DNA of 64,000 nucleotides from Himantopus leucocephalus (Eukaryota; Chordata; Aves; Charadriiformes; Recurvirostridae). This document shows positions 51,920 through 64,000 of this stretch, piece after piece; positions within the stretch are counted from its first letter, which is position 1, and every line of letters begins with the position of its first letter. The notes under the pieces were generated by a model. It worked only from the letters and a program-made list of their open reading frames with translations. It did no database searches and was not told the origin of the DNA. The stretch lies in assembly GCA_003993805.1 (NCBI GenBank), contig RSEF01000018.1, forward strand, positions 3,667,381 to 3,731,380, read 5' to 3'. A program made the translations under genes and the position numbers.

Positions 51920-54130
51920 TAAATTGAACGGTAGTATGTCCTAGAGACTGAGCTCAGTTAATACTGGCAGTCAGGAGTTGTGCCTGTGTAGAGCTCTGCA
52001 GTGGGATCTTAATATACAGCTTAGCTGTGATCTTTAGAGTCCCCTTGGGATTAGTGGAATTAGAAAGATAGTTGTAAATATGAACTAAAAGTAAATGTAC
52101 AGGCCCGACTCTGTTCCTGCGGTATCTCTGGGGTCTTGATGGAGACACGCCAGGGATTAGCTTTCCCTTTCTGGCTTATTTCTGCCCTCTCAGAGGATGG
52201 GCCTGAGAAGCTGCTGCAGAGTTGTCAAATTGATTGGAATTCTCACACCTTTTCACTGTCACTTCTTGTGGTTTTATCTCCCTAGCAGATGACTCACTCC
52301 TACAGTTAAAAGTTTCAGTAGCTGCAGGGCACCCTGTTCTGTATGTCAGGGAGAGTTGTAACCCCTTCGTGGCAGGTCTGCAGCCGCCCCAGAAAAATAC
52401 CTTGAGAGTATCGGTCACTGGGCACAGAACCTTTATTTTATGGGAACTTTTTAGAACAGAACCCACGGTGCTTGATAACATCTGAGACAAGGCAGCTACT
52501 CCTGCCCCCAGTTCTCAAACAGACGTATGTGGAGTGGTATTTTTCTGGCTTTACTAATTCCTGAGAATGTTAAACTTGGAGATGAGGAGTAAAAACAGAG
52601 CTGGGGAGTAAAGCACATGATAGTACACTTGTAACCTAGCATCTGTGTTAGAACAGGAGAAATGATTGAATGCTATAGCTGTTTGCTGCTTTTAATGAAA
52701 TCTCAGATTTTCCAAAGGGGATGCTCATTTAACCAGGGCAGGCGCGTAGAGGGGTACGCCGTGGTGCGTTTAAGCAGCAGAGGCCAGCAGAGGGATCCCC
52801 CGGTCTGCCGCTCTCCTCCTCTGGGTTATTCTTGCTCTGTTGAGAAATTCCAGGTGTGACACAAGTAAAAACGCAAAGTGATGGGACGGCAGCCGTTGTC
52901 TGCTGGTGCATCCAGGCTATCGGAAGCAGTCTGCAGGTGATGCTCCCTGTCTGTCCCATGCACCACTCCCTTGGTGCTCAGTCTGTTTGTTCTCGCTGAC
53001 TTTTACTAGCGGGTCAAGCTGGGATCGATTTACCAGAAGGAGGGAAAGGCGCTCAAAGTCAGAGTGTCTGTATCCTTGACGCCGTTAGAACTGGTGTGGT
53101 GCCCACATGCCACGGATACCGTGCAAGTATGGAGAGTGAGGATCATTTCAGAAAAATGGAGTTTTATTTTCCGTCTCAACACAGACGAATTACAGTAACA
53201 TGAGTCCTTCCGAGTGACAGCATAGCCCTCTTATGTGCTCGTGGGCTGGGTACCAAGTTCCTGCTCTGGAGCTGTGTAAGGGCTGGAAATAGCGGGTGAA
53301 GGCACAAATTGTTCCCTCAGCTCTTTGTCTGCATCACAATTTTTGCAAAGGTCAGCGCCGTGGTACCAACCCAGCTCCCGTTCTCGCAGCTGCGATCCGT
53401 GCTGATGGCACGGGGGGTGAAGCAGCACTGAGGCTCCCCGGAGCCGCCGGCTCGCATCCGAACAGGGTTGACTCACCGGTGTTATTTGAAGCTGGATCCT
53501 GCTGTTTTTCCTTTGAATTGTCTTTCAGATGAGAACTTAGTCACGCTCCTTTCCCCTCGTCTGTGGTTACAGAACGCCCAAGCGTGTTGCACGCTGTGCA
53601 GCGGTGGGGTCATGCCGGCACGCGTGGTGAACACACATGCACCGTCTACGTACCACGCGTCACACTCGGGTGTTGGCTTCCCTGTCGTCTGCCACCCCGG
53701 GTGTGCTGCAGTTTTACACTCACAAGGGCCGAGGGTTTGCTTTGGTGTAAGGGCTGCCTTGAGAACCAGCTGCAGGTCACCGCTCGGTGATGTTTAACGC
53801 CCGGTGGGAGGAGGTCCCCACTGTCCTTACGCCGACACCGCCTCACTTCTCTGCCTTCCTTGCCCTAGGAGGTGGCTGTCAGCTCAGAAATGCTGAATTT
53901 TTAAACCCAGGATGCTTTACATCACTTACACCCTTTTCAAGACAGCTATCTTAGAGAGAGTTGCATAAAATGGCTCCCCAAATCATGATCTCTATTAACC
54001 AAACGCTGTTTTCCTTTTGCAGCAGTATGGCTGTTTCAGGAAAAAAACCCTGAAATTTCTCTTGAAAAGCCATCATCAAACAGTCTGTCTCACCCTGAAC
54101 ATCCTGAAGACCACAGGCTGCTTAATGTTT

Positions 54131-54239
54131 GATGCGTTTTGGCACCCTGACTAGTTTGTGGCCATTTTTTGGTGTGTTATTTAAGATGCGTTTTGGCAAC
54201 GTGACTAGTTTGTGGCTGTTTTTCTGTGTGTTATTTGAA
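54131..54239. repeat. 54-bp imperfect tandem duplication
   Basis: Units 54131-54184 and 54185-54239 both begin GATGCGTTTTGGCA, share TGACTAGTTTGTGG and end TGTGTGTTATTT-type sequence, with several substitutions and a 1-bp length difference. Divergence shows an old duplication, not an assembly join. Confidence 0.85.
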
Positions 54240-54807
54240 CTTCCATGAAAATGCATGTGATCTATTACCAGCAAAGCCCAGATACAGACCAATAACACAA
54301 CTTACTACCTCCTAGAGCTAGAAAACAGCTTCTGTCTCTGTGAGGGATTATCTCCTATCCAGTATCTTTAGTTCTTCCATCTAATAACAAATATATCTTT
54401 GAGAGCATCTTTTCTTTTATCTTAAAACTTGTGGGTTTTAAGCCCTGGAGGACAGTTTAATACTTAAAGCAAAACCTGCCCAGCTCTAAGACCAGCAAGT
54501 CTGTATTATTCAGAAGAGGTAATATTTAAACATTAGGGCATGTTTTCAGGGTTCTCTGTAATAGAGACACATACATTTGGGAGCAGAGAATTACCTAGCC
54601 ACCCAAAATCTCTTTTTACCTTATATAGATGAATTAAAAAATAATCTGGGCCATCAGAAGATTAGGAAACCCTTAAGATCTTGCCGGACCAACTAAAGTG
54701 CATGTAACTACACAGCGTAAATGATTCAACATGGGTCTTTTGCAGCAGCTTCTTCAGATTTCGGAACAGCTACGGTTTTACTGCTTCACTTTCCTTCTGT
54801 AGCTATG

Positions 54808-54851
54808 CAGAGGCTTTGAGTCACAGAAGGCTCACAGAGGCTTTGAGTCAC
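54808..54851. repeat. Short tandem duplication (17-bp match, 27-bp period)
   Basis: CAGAGGCTTTGAGTCAC occurs at 54808-54824 and again at 54835-54851, separated by 10 bp. A local duplication without N; the sequence includes an AP-1-like TGAGTCA core in both copies. Confidence 0.8.
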
Positions 54852-57800
54852 TTTATCAATGACTGTTGCAGCAATCGGCTCTTGGTAGCACAGAAAAAAA
54901 TACGCCACAGTGGAATTTCTTAGCTGTCTTTAAAACTGCAGGCCAGACTTTCAAAGGCAAGTGCTTTTGTGCTTGCTGAACGGGGCAAAGGCAGGCGGGT
55001 CACAGGGATGCAGCCCTCTGAGGGATGCTTTATGGCGGGCCAGGGTGTGGCCCTGCTGCCGTATTTTGGGGGAATTTGGCCTATTTTTGCCCTGCTCTGC
55101 TGGTGAAGTGCTTTCCTGACTGCAGGAATGTTTCTGTTGAGCAATGCAGAGCTGCTGCTGGGATGAATAATTCATAGAGTAATCAGCCATGGCAGAAACT
55201 TTCAACACTCAATCAGGCTTTTTTTATTTTTTTTTAATTCAGGCTATCGCTGACCTAATTTATCTAGAGGATGAACTTAGCTGATCTGGACAGACAGGGA
55301 TTAATTTAATATTAGAAGCTGCAGGGAATGATGTGATAATGAAATATTAAACCCTTCTACTGCCTTTTGCTGCTTCCGTTCCCAGCGCGGGTGCGCCCTG
55401 TGCTGGCTGTCCCCGCCAGCCCTCTGGCACCGGCTCGAACACGTGGCTCGGTACCTGAAGCGTTGGACCGGGGCTCGGGGCTTTGGATCGCGTTTCAGCT
55501 TTGCCACTGTCCTGTTGAGTGAATTTGGAAAAGTTGCTTCACTTCTCTGTGCCGATGCCACCAGCTGCTGTGGATCGCTTTGACGGGTGGAAAACACGGC
55601 AGCAAAGGTTTGCTCTGCCAGCGCGTGCAGAGACCTCTGCGGTGAGGTTGTGCTCATCCGCTCCGGTTGTGGAGATATCTTCAGTGTCAGAAGCGTAACG
55701 CGGCTCTCATTTCAGAAAATACTTACGGTGGTTTTGTTGTCCTTTGTGCTGCCGCTGGTGTTTTCAGTTGTTTTGAATTTGTTTTCTTCCCCTGGTAGAC
55801 TGGAATATGGCAAAGCACAGACTGTTTTGGGAGCGGGAGGAAGGCTCTGAGGAATGAGCATCGTGTCAAAGATGACCAAGAAAACTTGTAGTGCGGGACG
55901 AGAAACCCCATCCCATGACAGCCAAGGGAGCCCCACTCTTTCTGATTATTTTCTGCATTTCCTTCAGCGTGCCATTTACTATGCACTGTACGATTAACAA
56001 CTTTATTATCAGAGTCATATTTTGTCTATCTCCTAAATTGCTTCTGAATAAAACTACCTTTTATAAGACACAAAAGAAGGCAACATGTATGACTCAAGGG
56101 GCTGTTGGACCTTTTTGTACTCTAGACAGACTCCAAAGCCCGTGGAAGCATTAGCAAGCCATGAGCGTGGCATAGTCCCCTTTACTTTCTACAGCAATAT
56201 CAAACTTTGCCCTTGTTTGTGGTGGGGTGTTGGTCTGTCTGCTGCATGCAGTTTACTTTCCAAGTAAACACATTATTTTGAAGAAATTAGAAGAAGCAGA
56301 ATTACCAAGAAAGTTCTTTTTTCATACAGTCGCAACAAGGGTTGAGATAAAAGCCCCTGTAGCTGGTAGGGCGATGGTTGCTAAGTATGCTGGTTATTTT
56401 TTCATCTCAAATGTTAGTGCTTTTACCGACTGACTGTATTGGTTTGCTCTGGGGGTTTCTCTACATGACTTTCAGCCGGTATTGATACTGCCTCTAACCA
56501 CTGCTGGTATATGTTCTTATTTTGTACTTTAGCTGAAGGTACTGCGTGTTTTCTTGCCTACTGCAGATCTCTGCTCTGGAGATCTCTTACCTCCTGCCAT
56601 CACTCGGGAGTCTGCGCTGGATGTGGGAATAGCTTCACTGCCACATCCATGCAAAGAATAGTGATTTGTGCGTGTCCTGCAGGTCACAGATACTCTCCCC
56701 AAAGCTGGCAGTGGGTAGCGTAAGATTTAATGACAGGTACAACATTTTCAGGCTGGCACTAGTTTTTCCCCAGCCCCAGCAGCGGACCCCGCTGCACCCC
56801 GAGTGCTGCCCTCCAGCAGCAGCCGCCTCCTGCTTCTCATTGACCCATTCGTTCTCCGGGATGGTGCTCAGCGAACTCGGCTCTTCTGCCTCAGCTCGTT
56901 GGGTACTCCAAAAGGTGAGATGAGGCTCACAGGAGAACCAGTAAAGATTTTAGTAAGACTGAAGCATGAACAACTTGAAGCTTTCACTGTAAACCTGGAA
57001 ACAAATGATTATGAGTACGATCAGTCCTACATAATTGGTTTTTTTAGTTGTTTTGGTTTGTCCTCTCCGATTGAAGGCCTTGTCGAGCTGCACTGTGGGC
57101 TGGAGGTGGTTTCGCATGCTGCTTGCCCTTGGAGTAGTGCCTGGGAGTCAAGGCATTTTTTGTATCTTTGGTGCAATGTCTTGAGTAAAGGAGAATGGAA
57201 TTCACCTTTCCTGCCACTATTGTCTTTTAAATTGCTTCTGCCTGGCTTTGGCTGAGATGGCTCAATATGTATTCCTGGGCTCTTACTAGAATAACAGTTG
57301 ATTTTGCATCATACAGCAGGAAAAAAAGGAGGTTAATTATGAATGCTTTCCATGAAGCTTGTGAAAGGCAATGTGTTAATTACCAGCGCTCTATGGAGAG
57401 TGCTCAGGACACCTTTTGGTACATTATTAACACAGCTAACAAGGTGCTTTGCCTGGATATGTCTGGAAGAGCAAACATATCCATCGCAGAGCTTACGCTA
57501 GGATCTTGTGTGCTACAGTCTCCCAAATCAGGCAAGAATTGGCATAAATACTGAGGTGGTGTGTGATGAAGTTTGCCTCGGCTGGGGACATGAGGGCTGA
57601 GGGCTGGCTGTTGTGGCTGTGCCAGGGAGGTGCGGAAGGGAAGAGCAGCCGGAGGTGACCCGGGTTAGCCTGCTTTGAGCAGCGGCTGAGAGAGAGCACC
57701 CGCTGGCCTGGGGAAGCAGAGATAGGAGATAGGATGGTGAAAAGCAGGAATAAGATGTTCAGCCCCACTGAGCTCGGGTACAGCACTGCCTGAGCTGCGT

Positions 57801-60179
57801 ACGTTACCAGGACTTCTTCCTGGAAGTATGATCCCACATGAAGTTATTTTTACAATGGGAACAATGTACAAAGGATCACAGGACATTATGTCCACTCTGG
57901 CTAAGCCAGTCTTGATCTAATGATAGCAGTCATTGGACTCCTCCTGAAACCATCATCATCATAACAGAGGAATTCCTCACCCCAGGCTAACCTTAGCAGA
58001 CCTTTACTTGCAAGGACAAGCAAAACTTAAGTGCCAGGTGAAACTTCTTGTCTTGCTGCAGTACCTGCTGTACCTTATGGAGTTACCCAAAAGACTGCTA
58101 TGACATCTGTCGGCCCTGGAGGGACCAGGGGCTGGGACAGGAGGTCTGGCCACTCTGGCTTAGCAAGGTCCTGCCTGCAGAGTGAGACCTGCTGTCTGTC
58201 TGGAGCTATCTCCAGAAACGGGAGCGTCCCAGGCTGTCCTGGACAGGGATGCTGCCCACGTGGGCAGTGATGAGGAGTTACAGCCCCGGATCCTGTTGTG
58301 CCGATTCTCCTCCGTGGAGTGGTCCACGGCAAAGGGGCACGGTGAGTGCTGAGTAGGTGTGGTAAACTCTTGAGCCACCTCACCTGTTTAATGAACGTGT
58401 TTGAGAGTCCTTTTCCAGTTAGAAACCGGAACTAACATGAGAGCTAAAATTTGACTCGTGCCGTCTCTCATCCTGAGGTCAGAGGAGGAGGAAGATAAAT
58501 AAGTGTGAGAAGATGCCTTGAGCTTTCATTTAAAGTGACTTTGATTGTTCCATTGAGCTGACATCCCACACTCTGATGCATTTCTACACTTGTGCATTTG
58601 ACTCACGTCATGGTAATTAATCAAAACTACCTCTAGTACTACTGCTGTTCCCCTGAACAGGCTGATAAAATCTAGGAGAAGCCATAAGGCTGCTTAGTTT
58701 GCAATGCAAAATGTTGCTGAGCTCAGCTTTTATGACCTTTGCTGTAGTCCTGCTTTATTTTTGTGTTTCTTGCTGCTCAGTGCAACTCAGTTGGCAATCA
58801 TACAAGTACACCCCAAATCATAAGAATTTGACATTGATGTCCTTACGGACAAGCAGACTGGCTGCATTCTTGGTGGGGAGGGGTGGAGGATCTGCTGAGG
58901 GCGAGCCTGAGCTGTGAGTTTGAAGGTCTGGGTGCAGCTCCATGAGGAGCTTGTGCTCGCCCTGGGTTGCACAGCTGAACTGACTCTGGTACCTCTGCCA
59001 GCCCACGTGTCTCAGCGCTGCATCGCAGCCTGCCGCTACCCAGCGGGCTCTGCACAGCACTTCACGCCTGCTTTGGGCTCACCATGAATATTCATGTCCC
59101 CGCATGTTTTGTGATGATGGTAAATGAAGTCTCTGTATCAGCTGTAGGTTCTGGGGGGAAGGATAGACTTGGCTTTATTCCCTTCGGAGAAATTCGTGGC
59201 ATTTCTCGTAATTACCAAATCTCTGTGTGTGGCCCATTTAACTTTAAGTTGTGTTTTTAGGGTATTAGCCACCCTGTCCCAAAACTTTTTGAAACCAAAC
59301 TAAACAGCAACTTTCTCCCTTGGCTTTCAGTGATGCTGCTACAGCCTCATCTCCTGTTCCAACACCCTCATCCCATGCCCTTTCCCATGGCAATTCCCAA
59401 CCGAGGGCAGTCCAAAGACCAGCAGAGTCTGGGGGGAGAAACACATGCTCAAAAATACCATTACACTTTGTAATTTCTCCTTCTTATTGAAAAGGTTTGG
59501 GGATACGTTCAGAGCTACAGCCACTCTGAAGGTCTCTTTCATAGTATGTAGCTGAGCAGTTCTGCTCTACGGAATATCTCGAGTCTGTCCACGGCTGAAT
59601 ATGAGACTTTATTTTTCATGCAGGTGTTACAGGCCAGGCTGGTTTCGGTGTTCTGGGGCTTTATTTCAATGCGGGCTGATATAGGTTAATTCCAGCAGCA
59701 TCCTGGGGGAGTGGTAGCTGATGTCTTTTGGAGCAACCAGAGCTCAGATAAGACGCTGCAGAGTCTGAATGAGGGTGTCCCTGTATGTGCCAGGAAGTTC
59801 CTGTAGGTGTTCCTTAGGTTTCTGGAGGGCACCCACGAGGCTGGTGGCATCCTCTGTCTACCAGACTTTGACTACTGACCTTATCTGGCACTGCTGCGCC
59901 AATTATTAATTTTTTTTTTTAAAGCTTGTAGCACCAGGGCCTTGTGAATTGAACAACTTCCCGTATGATCCGTCCTAGAAATGTCATAATTTCTTCTGTA
60001 CCTTCTTATCTTTGTTATAGATCTGTGCATAGATCAATACCATTATTTATGTAGAAGAGATCAAGCTGTTATTGCAATTTTCTTCAAAGGGCTGTGAGCA
60101 ACTCCTGTGATCTGGTCAGTCATAAACTTTCTAGCTGAAATCCATATTTGGTCGTATCATTGAAGTCCCTTTTAGTGGG

Positions 60180-60480
60180 TTACGAACTCCAGCTCAGCTG
60201 GAGGCAATTATTATTTGATATGTACTCCGAGTAGAACATAATTATACTTGTCACTAAGTGGCACTGTGTAAATTACTCTTTAATTGCTACACATCAAATC
60301 AGCAGCTACCCGGTCATTTTTCTGTGAAGATAAAGAATTCCAGTATTAGCTTTGTCACTCTGGCATCTGCCTTCACCCAATTTCTCATTTGTTCTCTTTA
60401 GCGCTTAAGATGTAATTTTATGCGATGAAACCTTTTTAATGTATTTGGCACTTGTCCTGTAAACCCTCCATTGGCCTTAA
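60180..60480. promoter_or_regulatory. AT-rich motif cluster, candidate conserved element
   Basis: Complex AT-rich sequence with GGCAATTATTATTTG, ACATAATTATAC and CTTTAATTGC segments in about 110 bp, followed by GATAA. Dense homeodomain-type cores with no repeat structure. Candidate enhancer by texture only. Confidence 0.25.
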
Positions 60481-60672
60481 ATATGGTGATAGAGTTTAAT
60501 GTTAAAAACACAGGCAGTAATATAGAAGATATGCCCTTCAAGTGCTGCTGTCAAGGCAATTATCGCATATCATCTGGGGCCAAAACCTCTTTTCTGGCTG
60601 CTATGTTGATAAAACAGGGGCTGTCGCAGGGGCTGAGGAATGCAGCCCTTTATCGTGATGTAGTTGGGCTAC

Positions 60673-60690
60673 GTTTTTTTTTTTTTTTTT
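60673..60690. repeat. Poly-T tract
   Basis: A T homopolymer of about 18 bases. No associated element body was recognised. Confidence 0.8.
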
Positions 60691-63600
60691 GCCTTAGTAT
60701 GGGATAGATAAGTGCATTTGAACACTGCTGATGTGGGTGCACTTTAGCCCTCTTAACCCTTGTTAAGTTAGGTGTGAGCAGAGGGGAGGAAAAATATCAC
60801 CGCGGTGCAAAGCTGTTTATCTTATCTGGGAACATCTGGAGGCCAGGCCTTGGACCAGACTGCTTCGTCTGGCTGCATTCCCACGCACTGGAGGCGTCTG
60901 GGAGGGTGGACACGTATCCTGCTTGTTCCTCTGGCCGAGGCTGGGTGCCTCGGGGATCCGGGACCACTGGGTGCACTGGTGGTCCGTGTAGCGCCCTGCT
61001 CTCGGCTGCGGGGGAGCCTTCCCCGAACCCACTCTGCAGCAGCACCTCTGGGCGTTTTTCACCCAAAATAGTCTTTTATTGCTTTCTGCCTCGATGCTGA
61101 CGGATCGAGAAGCCGTTTCAAGAGGCTCAGTTGTATGGCACTGGGGCACATTCCCGATGTGGTGTGGAAATGTGGGGGGAGTGTATATTACAGAAGAATT
61201 GCTGGAGGGCTTGTTTTGTCCGAAATGGGGGCTCTGTCCACCCCTCTTCTGCGGCACAAAGCAGACAGGCCTGGTCAGTTGCATGGATGGCTGCTGGAGT
61301 GAGGTGTTTGCTTTTTTTTTAATGCTTCTTCTCCTCTTTCTATTGCTGACACCAGATACCCTTTGGCAAAGAGGCTGCGAGGAGCAGCCAGGGCTCGCAG
61401 CCAGCCTGCCCCGGATTTACATTCCAGGGCTGTAATTTCTAAAGCAGTTTATGCCATGAAGTGTGGACAGACTGTTCAGAATAACAGAAGGAACATTTCC
61501 AGTTAGAGAAAACCTCAGCAGTGTGCTTACGTGAAGCGTTCTCAGTCTCCTGCCTCGGGGAGCAAGTCCCGCAGCAGGAGCAAACCTTCTTACCCAGGGA
61601 AGATGCTGCTGGCCCGGAGCTCAGGCATTGAATTCAAAGTGTTATTCATTCAAAGTGTATGTAACCATAGGCTATAATCAATATATAAGTGCAGTTGAAA
61701 GTTTCAAATTCCTTGCAGTCCGTGAGCCTCCTATCGCAGGGTTTTGATTTGGGTCCATTCTGGTGGTGCTTTCTCCAGGGCTTTGCCGTCTTACTGGGGA
61801 AACGCTGTGTCAGGAAGACTCAAATGGCCTCTTTAGTTAGCTTTTTTTTTTTTTACCCCGTCCTTGTCTTTGGTACAAGGCTTTCCCAGGATGTGTGTGC
61901 TGAGTCAGGGGCTGAGGGCAGGCCGTGAGTCCATGGGTGCTGGGGGAGCAGGAGCATTAGTCTGGAGCTAAGACAGAAGTTTGGCCTGGGACTGGCTTAG
62001 GTGTCACAAGATGGCATGAGAAACTAGAACTCGGTTTCTCTTTGTCATCTTTGTCATGTTTATGAGCTAACCTGTGCAACCTGAGGGGCTAGAAACTTTT
62101 TTTTTAAAAGAAAGACGAGGTTTTCCAACAGTCCAGGGATTTCAGGAGCAAGAGCATTAAAAAAAACCCCCAAAAATAATCACGCTACATCTGAGACTTG
62201 GTAGAAAAGTGTGGGAGTTGGTGGCACAATGTCCTGTTGTTATCCTGATAGGGCAATGACAGATTTGGTTTCAAAAGTCTTTGATTTACGTCTCTATGGA
62301 TTCATTATTTCTGCCTGTGTATACACTAAATAACATAGATGGACTTTGACATTTATTTTCCATATATTTGATGCACTGAAATCTCAGTTGGGGTGCTATT
62401 TAAATGATAAATTTAACATTATACAACACCGGGGAAATTCAGGGCTGTGGCTAGGTCTCTTGCAGTTTATAGCTGCAGATGTTTACTCTAGACACCCTAC
62501 CCCTAAATGAGACCTCAACACTCTCTTTAATACATTCAAACCATGAAAACGGTTGCAGACTAACCGCGTAATGCGCACGGATAATGAGAGGTCTTGGCAA
62601 ACTCAGTGCCTTCGATAATGAGCTGCTTCTATCTGCCCTATGGAAATACACCAAAATGTGGTCGCTGCTTCCCAGCTCGGACGGCGTTTTTCTGCGCGCT
62701 GCGACGATTTGCCGTGGTGAGGCTCTTCCCGCAGTCTCTGCCTCCACCAAGGGAGGGGTTGCTTTATTCTCACCGAGCCAAACACTGAAGCTGGTCACTT
62801 TATTTACCTCGCGGGTGTTATGATACACTCTCCATCCAAAGACGACATTACATTTTTCTTCTGTTGACTCCTCTGTGCCGAGAGCTCCAGGATAGCAGTG
62901 AACCTCCTGGAACTGTAAGAGACATAAATCTCTATAATTACATAAAACAATTTTCTCAGAGTACCCTTTGATGACAGTGAGCACCTTTCAGTGACAAGTA
63001 CGAATCCGTGAGCTCCCTCAGACTGGTGCCTTTCAAAACCTGCCACACTTTCCCTTCAGACTGCTGCCAGGGAGTTACTGACGCGTCAAAACTTATTAAA
63101 CACGGACCTCTGTAACCTACCGCTGGCAAAATTTGTCCTTAAGCTCTGCCTGGGAGCTCCACGGCGCTGGTGGCTGGTTGCCTGAGCCTAGATTTTACTC
63201 AAGGTAAATTTTGCTTCTCCCCCCCAAAATACCGACGATTTCCTTCCATTCAGGCTTTCTAAATTAGACACGGATGCAAGGAGTGTAATTACTGTGGGAT
63301 GGCTGCCACAGAGGCTGGGTGCCATTTTTTTTTTGGTAAATATTTGTCAAATTAAATGTTGCATTTGCTTCTGCTGTTTTTTGTGACCATCTTTGCGGTC
63401 AAATCCCCAAACACTTGAGCTAATGCATCCGCTGGCAGGAATGCCTTTGGGAAAAGCAACCGGGAGTGATTATTTGCAGGAAGCAAATGTGTCAATTTGC
63501 AAGTGTGAAAATTTTCATCAGAAATCCAGGTATGTCGGTGTGTTTCATCCAGTGTGGGACCAGTAGCAATCCCATCTGACACTGATGCCCAGTTCAAACT

Positions 63601-64000
63601 AAGCAACAAAAATCAGAGCGTACTTTGAAGAAATAGCTGCTTGAAATGAATCCAGTTGAGAAAATAACTGTGTCTTTTGTAAATCGTGAAAGGAAAAGAA
63701 GGAAAATACATGGAAGAAATCACTGTCTTTGCCTCACTCTGAGATATGGCTATGGCCACCTTCCACTTGCTGATTATAGTTATTTTACATTATTTTGATT
63801 CCCACGTATCTCTTCTGGATGTGAAAGAGCCATCTCACAGGACGGACAATTGGGTTCAAGATCCAGTTAATGGCATCACAACAGATGCTTTTCCAGTCTG
63901 TTTTCTTGTGGCAAATGAGGACTGTCTCCATTGCACGAGTTCTTGGAACTTGTCACTTCTAATACACAGTTAATATATCAGTTGCCCAGAGCATGAAGGT
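60691..64000. other. Non-coding sequence to the window end
   Basis: No recognisable gene. Slightly GC-richer between 60850 and 61430. A 75-codon plus-strand frame at 63746-63973 starts with a signal-peptide-like hydrophobic stretch but has no other support. Confidence 0.55.

Larger units (their letters stand above)
51920..60179. other. Non-coding stretch, no gene recognised
   Basis: About 8 kb without a convincing exon. Holds two tandem duplications (54131-54239; 54808-54851) and a possible but weak exon-like segment at 56774-56914 bounded by acceptor- and donor-like sequences. A 150-codon plus-strand frame (56803-57255) has no family resemblance. Confidence 0.55.

Noticed and set aside
56803..57255. 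150-codon plus-strand frame
   Set aside because: Looks somewhat protein-like in the middle but matches nothing I know, and it crosses a good splice donor; not supported as a gene.
1..64000. tRNA, rRNA, known microRNA, CRISPR array or endogenous retrovirus
   Set aside because: I looked for characteristic motifs by eye and found none; a covariance-model and repeat-library search would be needed to exclude weak cases.

Overview
This is a vertebrate nuclear genomic window, most likely from a bird or another sauropsid. The evidence is one intronless, very GC-rich GPCR gene with clear vertebrate orthology, long non-coding flanks of ordinary composition with few interspersed repeats, and draft-assembly gaps. 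I see no bacterial, viral or CRISPR-type organisation. The species call is an inference; I found no diagnostic repeat.

The only protein-coding gene I can support is a complete single-exon urotensin II receptor family GPCR on the minus strand at 10039-11163 (374 aa). Its coding start lies in a CpG-rich block (about 10560-11720). The N-terminus is built of an uninterrupted alanine tract and a glycine tract. All three minus-strand frames stay open across the GC-rich 5' part, so the true start needs care. A candidate polyadenylation signal sits about 1 kb downstream, at 9029-9034. Mammals keep one urotensin II receptor, in a gene-dense region, whereas other vertebrates keep extra subtypes. The gene-poor setting here makes a non-mammalian subtype plausible, but this is not proven.

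The rest of the window (1-9028 and 11731-64000) looks non-coding. It holds AT-rich blocks dense in homeodomain-type TAATTA motifs (around 870-990, 5635-5770, 12090-12480, 13640-13900, 21540-22000, 27880-28260 and 60180-60480), which could be conserved enhancers. It also has one short orphan CpG-dense block (22421-22600), short tandem duplications (48843-48900, 54131-54239, 54808-54851), a Z-DNA-type alternating tract beside a gap (39614-39643), a G-rich G4-capable stretch (51866-51899) and a compact repeat able to form alternative hairpins (40142-40191).

Several oddities are assembly artefacts. There are two fixed 100-N gaps (4590-4689 and 39644-39743) and eight isolated single Ns. Four of these sit between two equal-length copies of the same sequence (47, 176, 88 and 37 bp), with a few mismatches in three of them. 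That is the pattern expected when two contig ends that really overlap, or two haplotypes, were laid end to end. I did not find a convincing new multi-gene system; the receptor's N-terminus and 5' region and the candidate regulatory blocks are the parts most worth checking.
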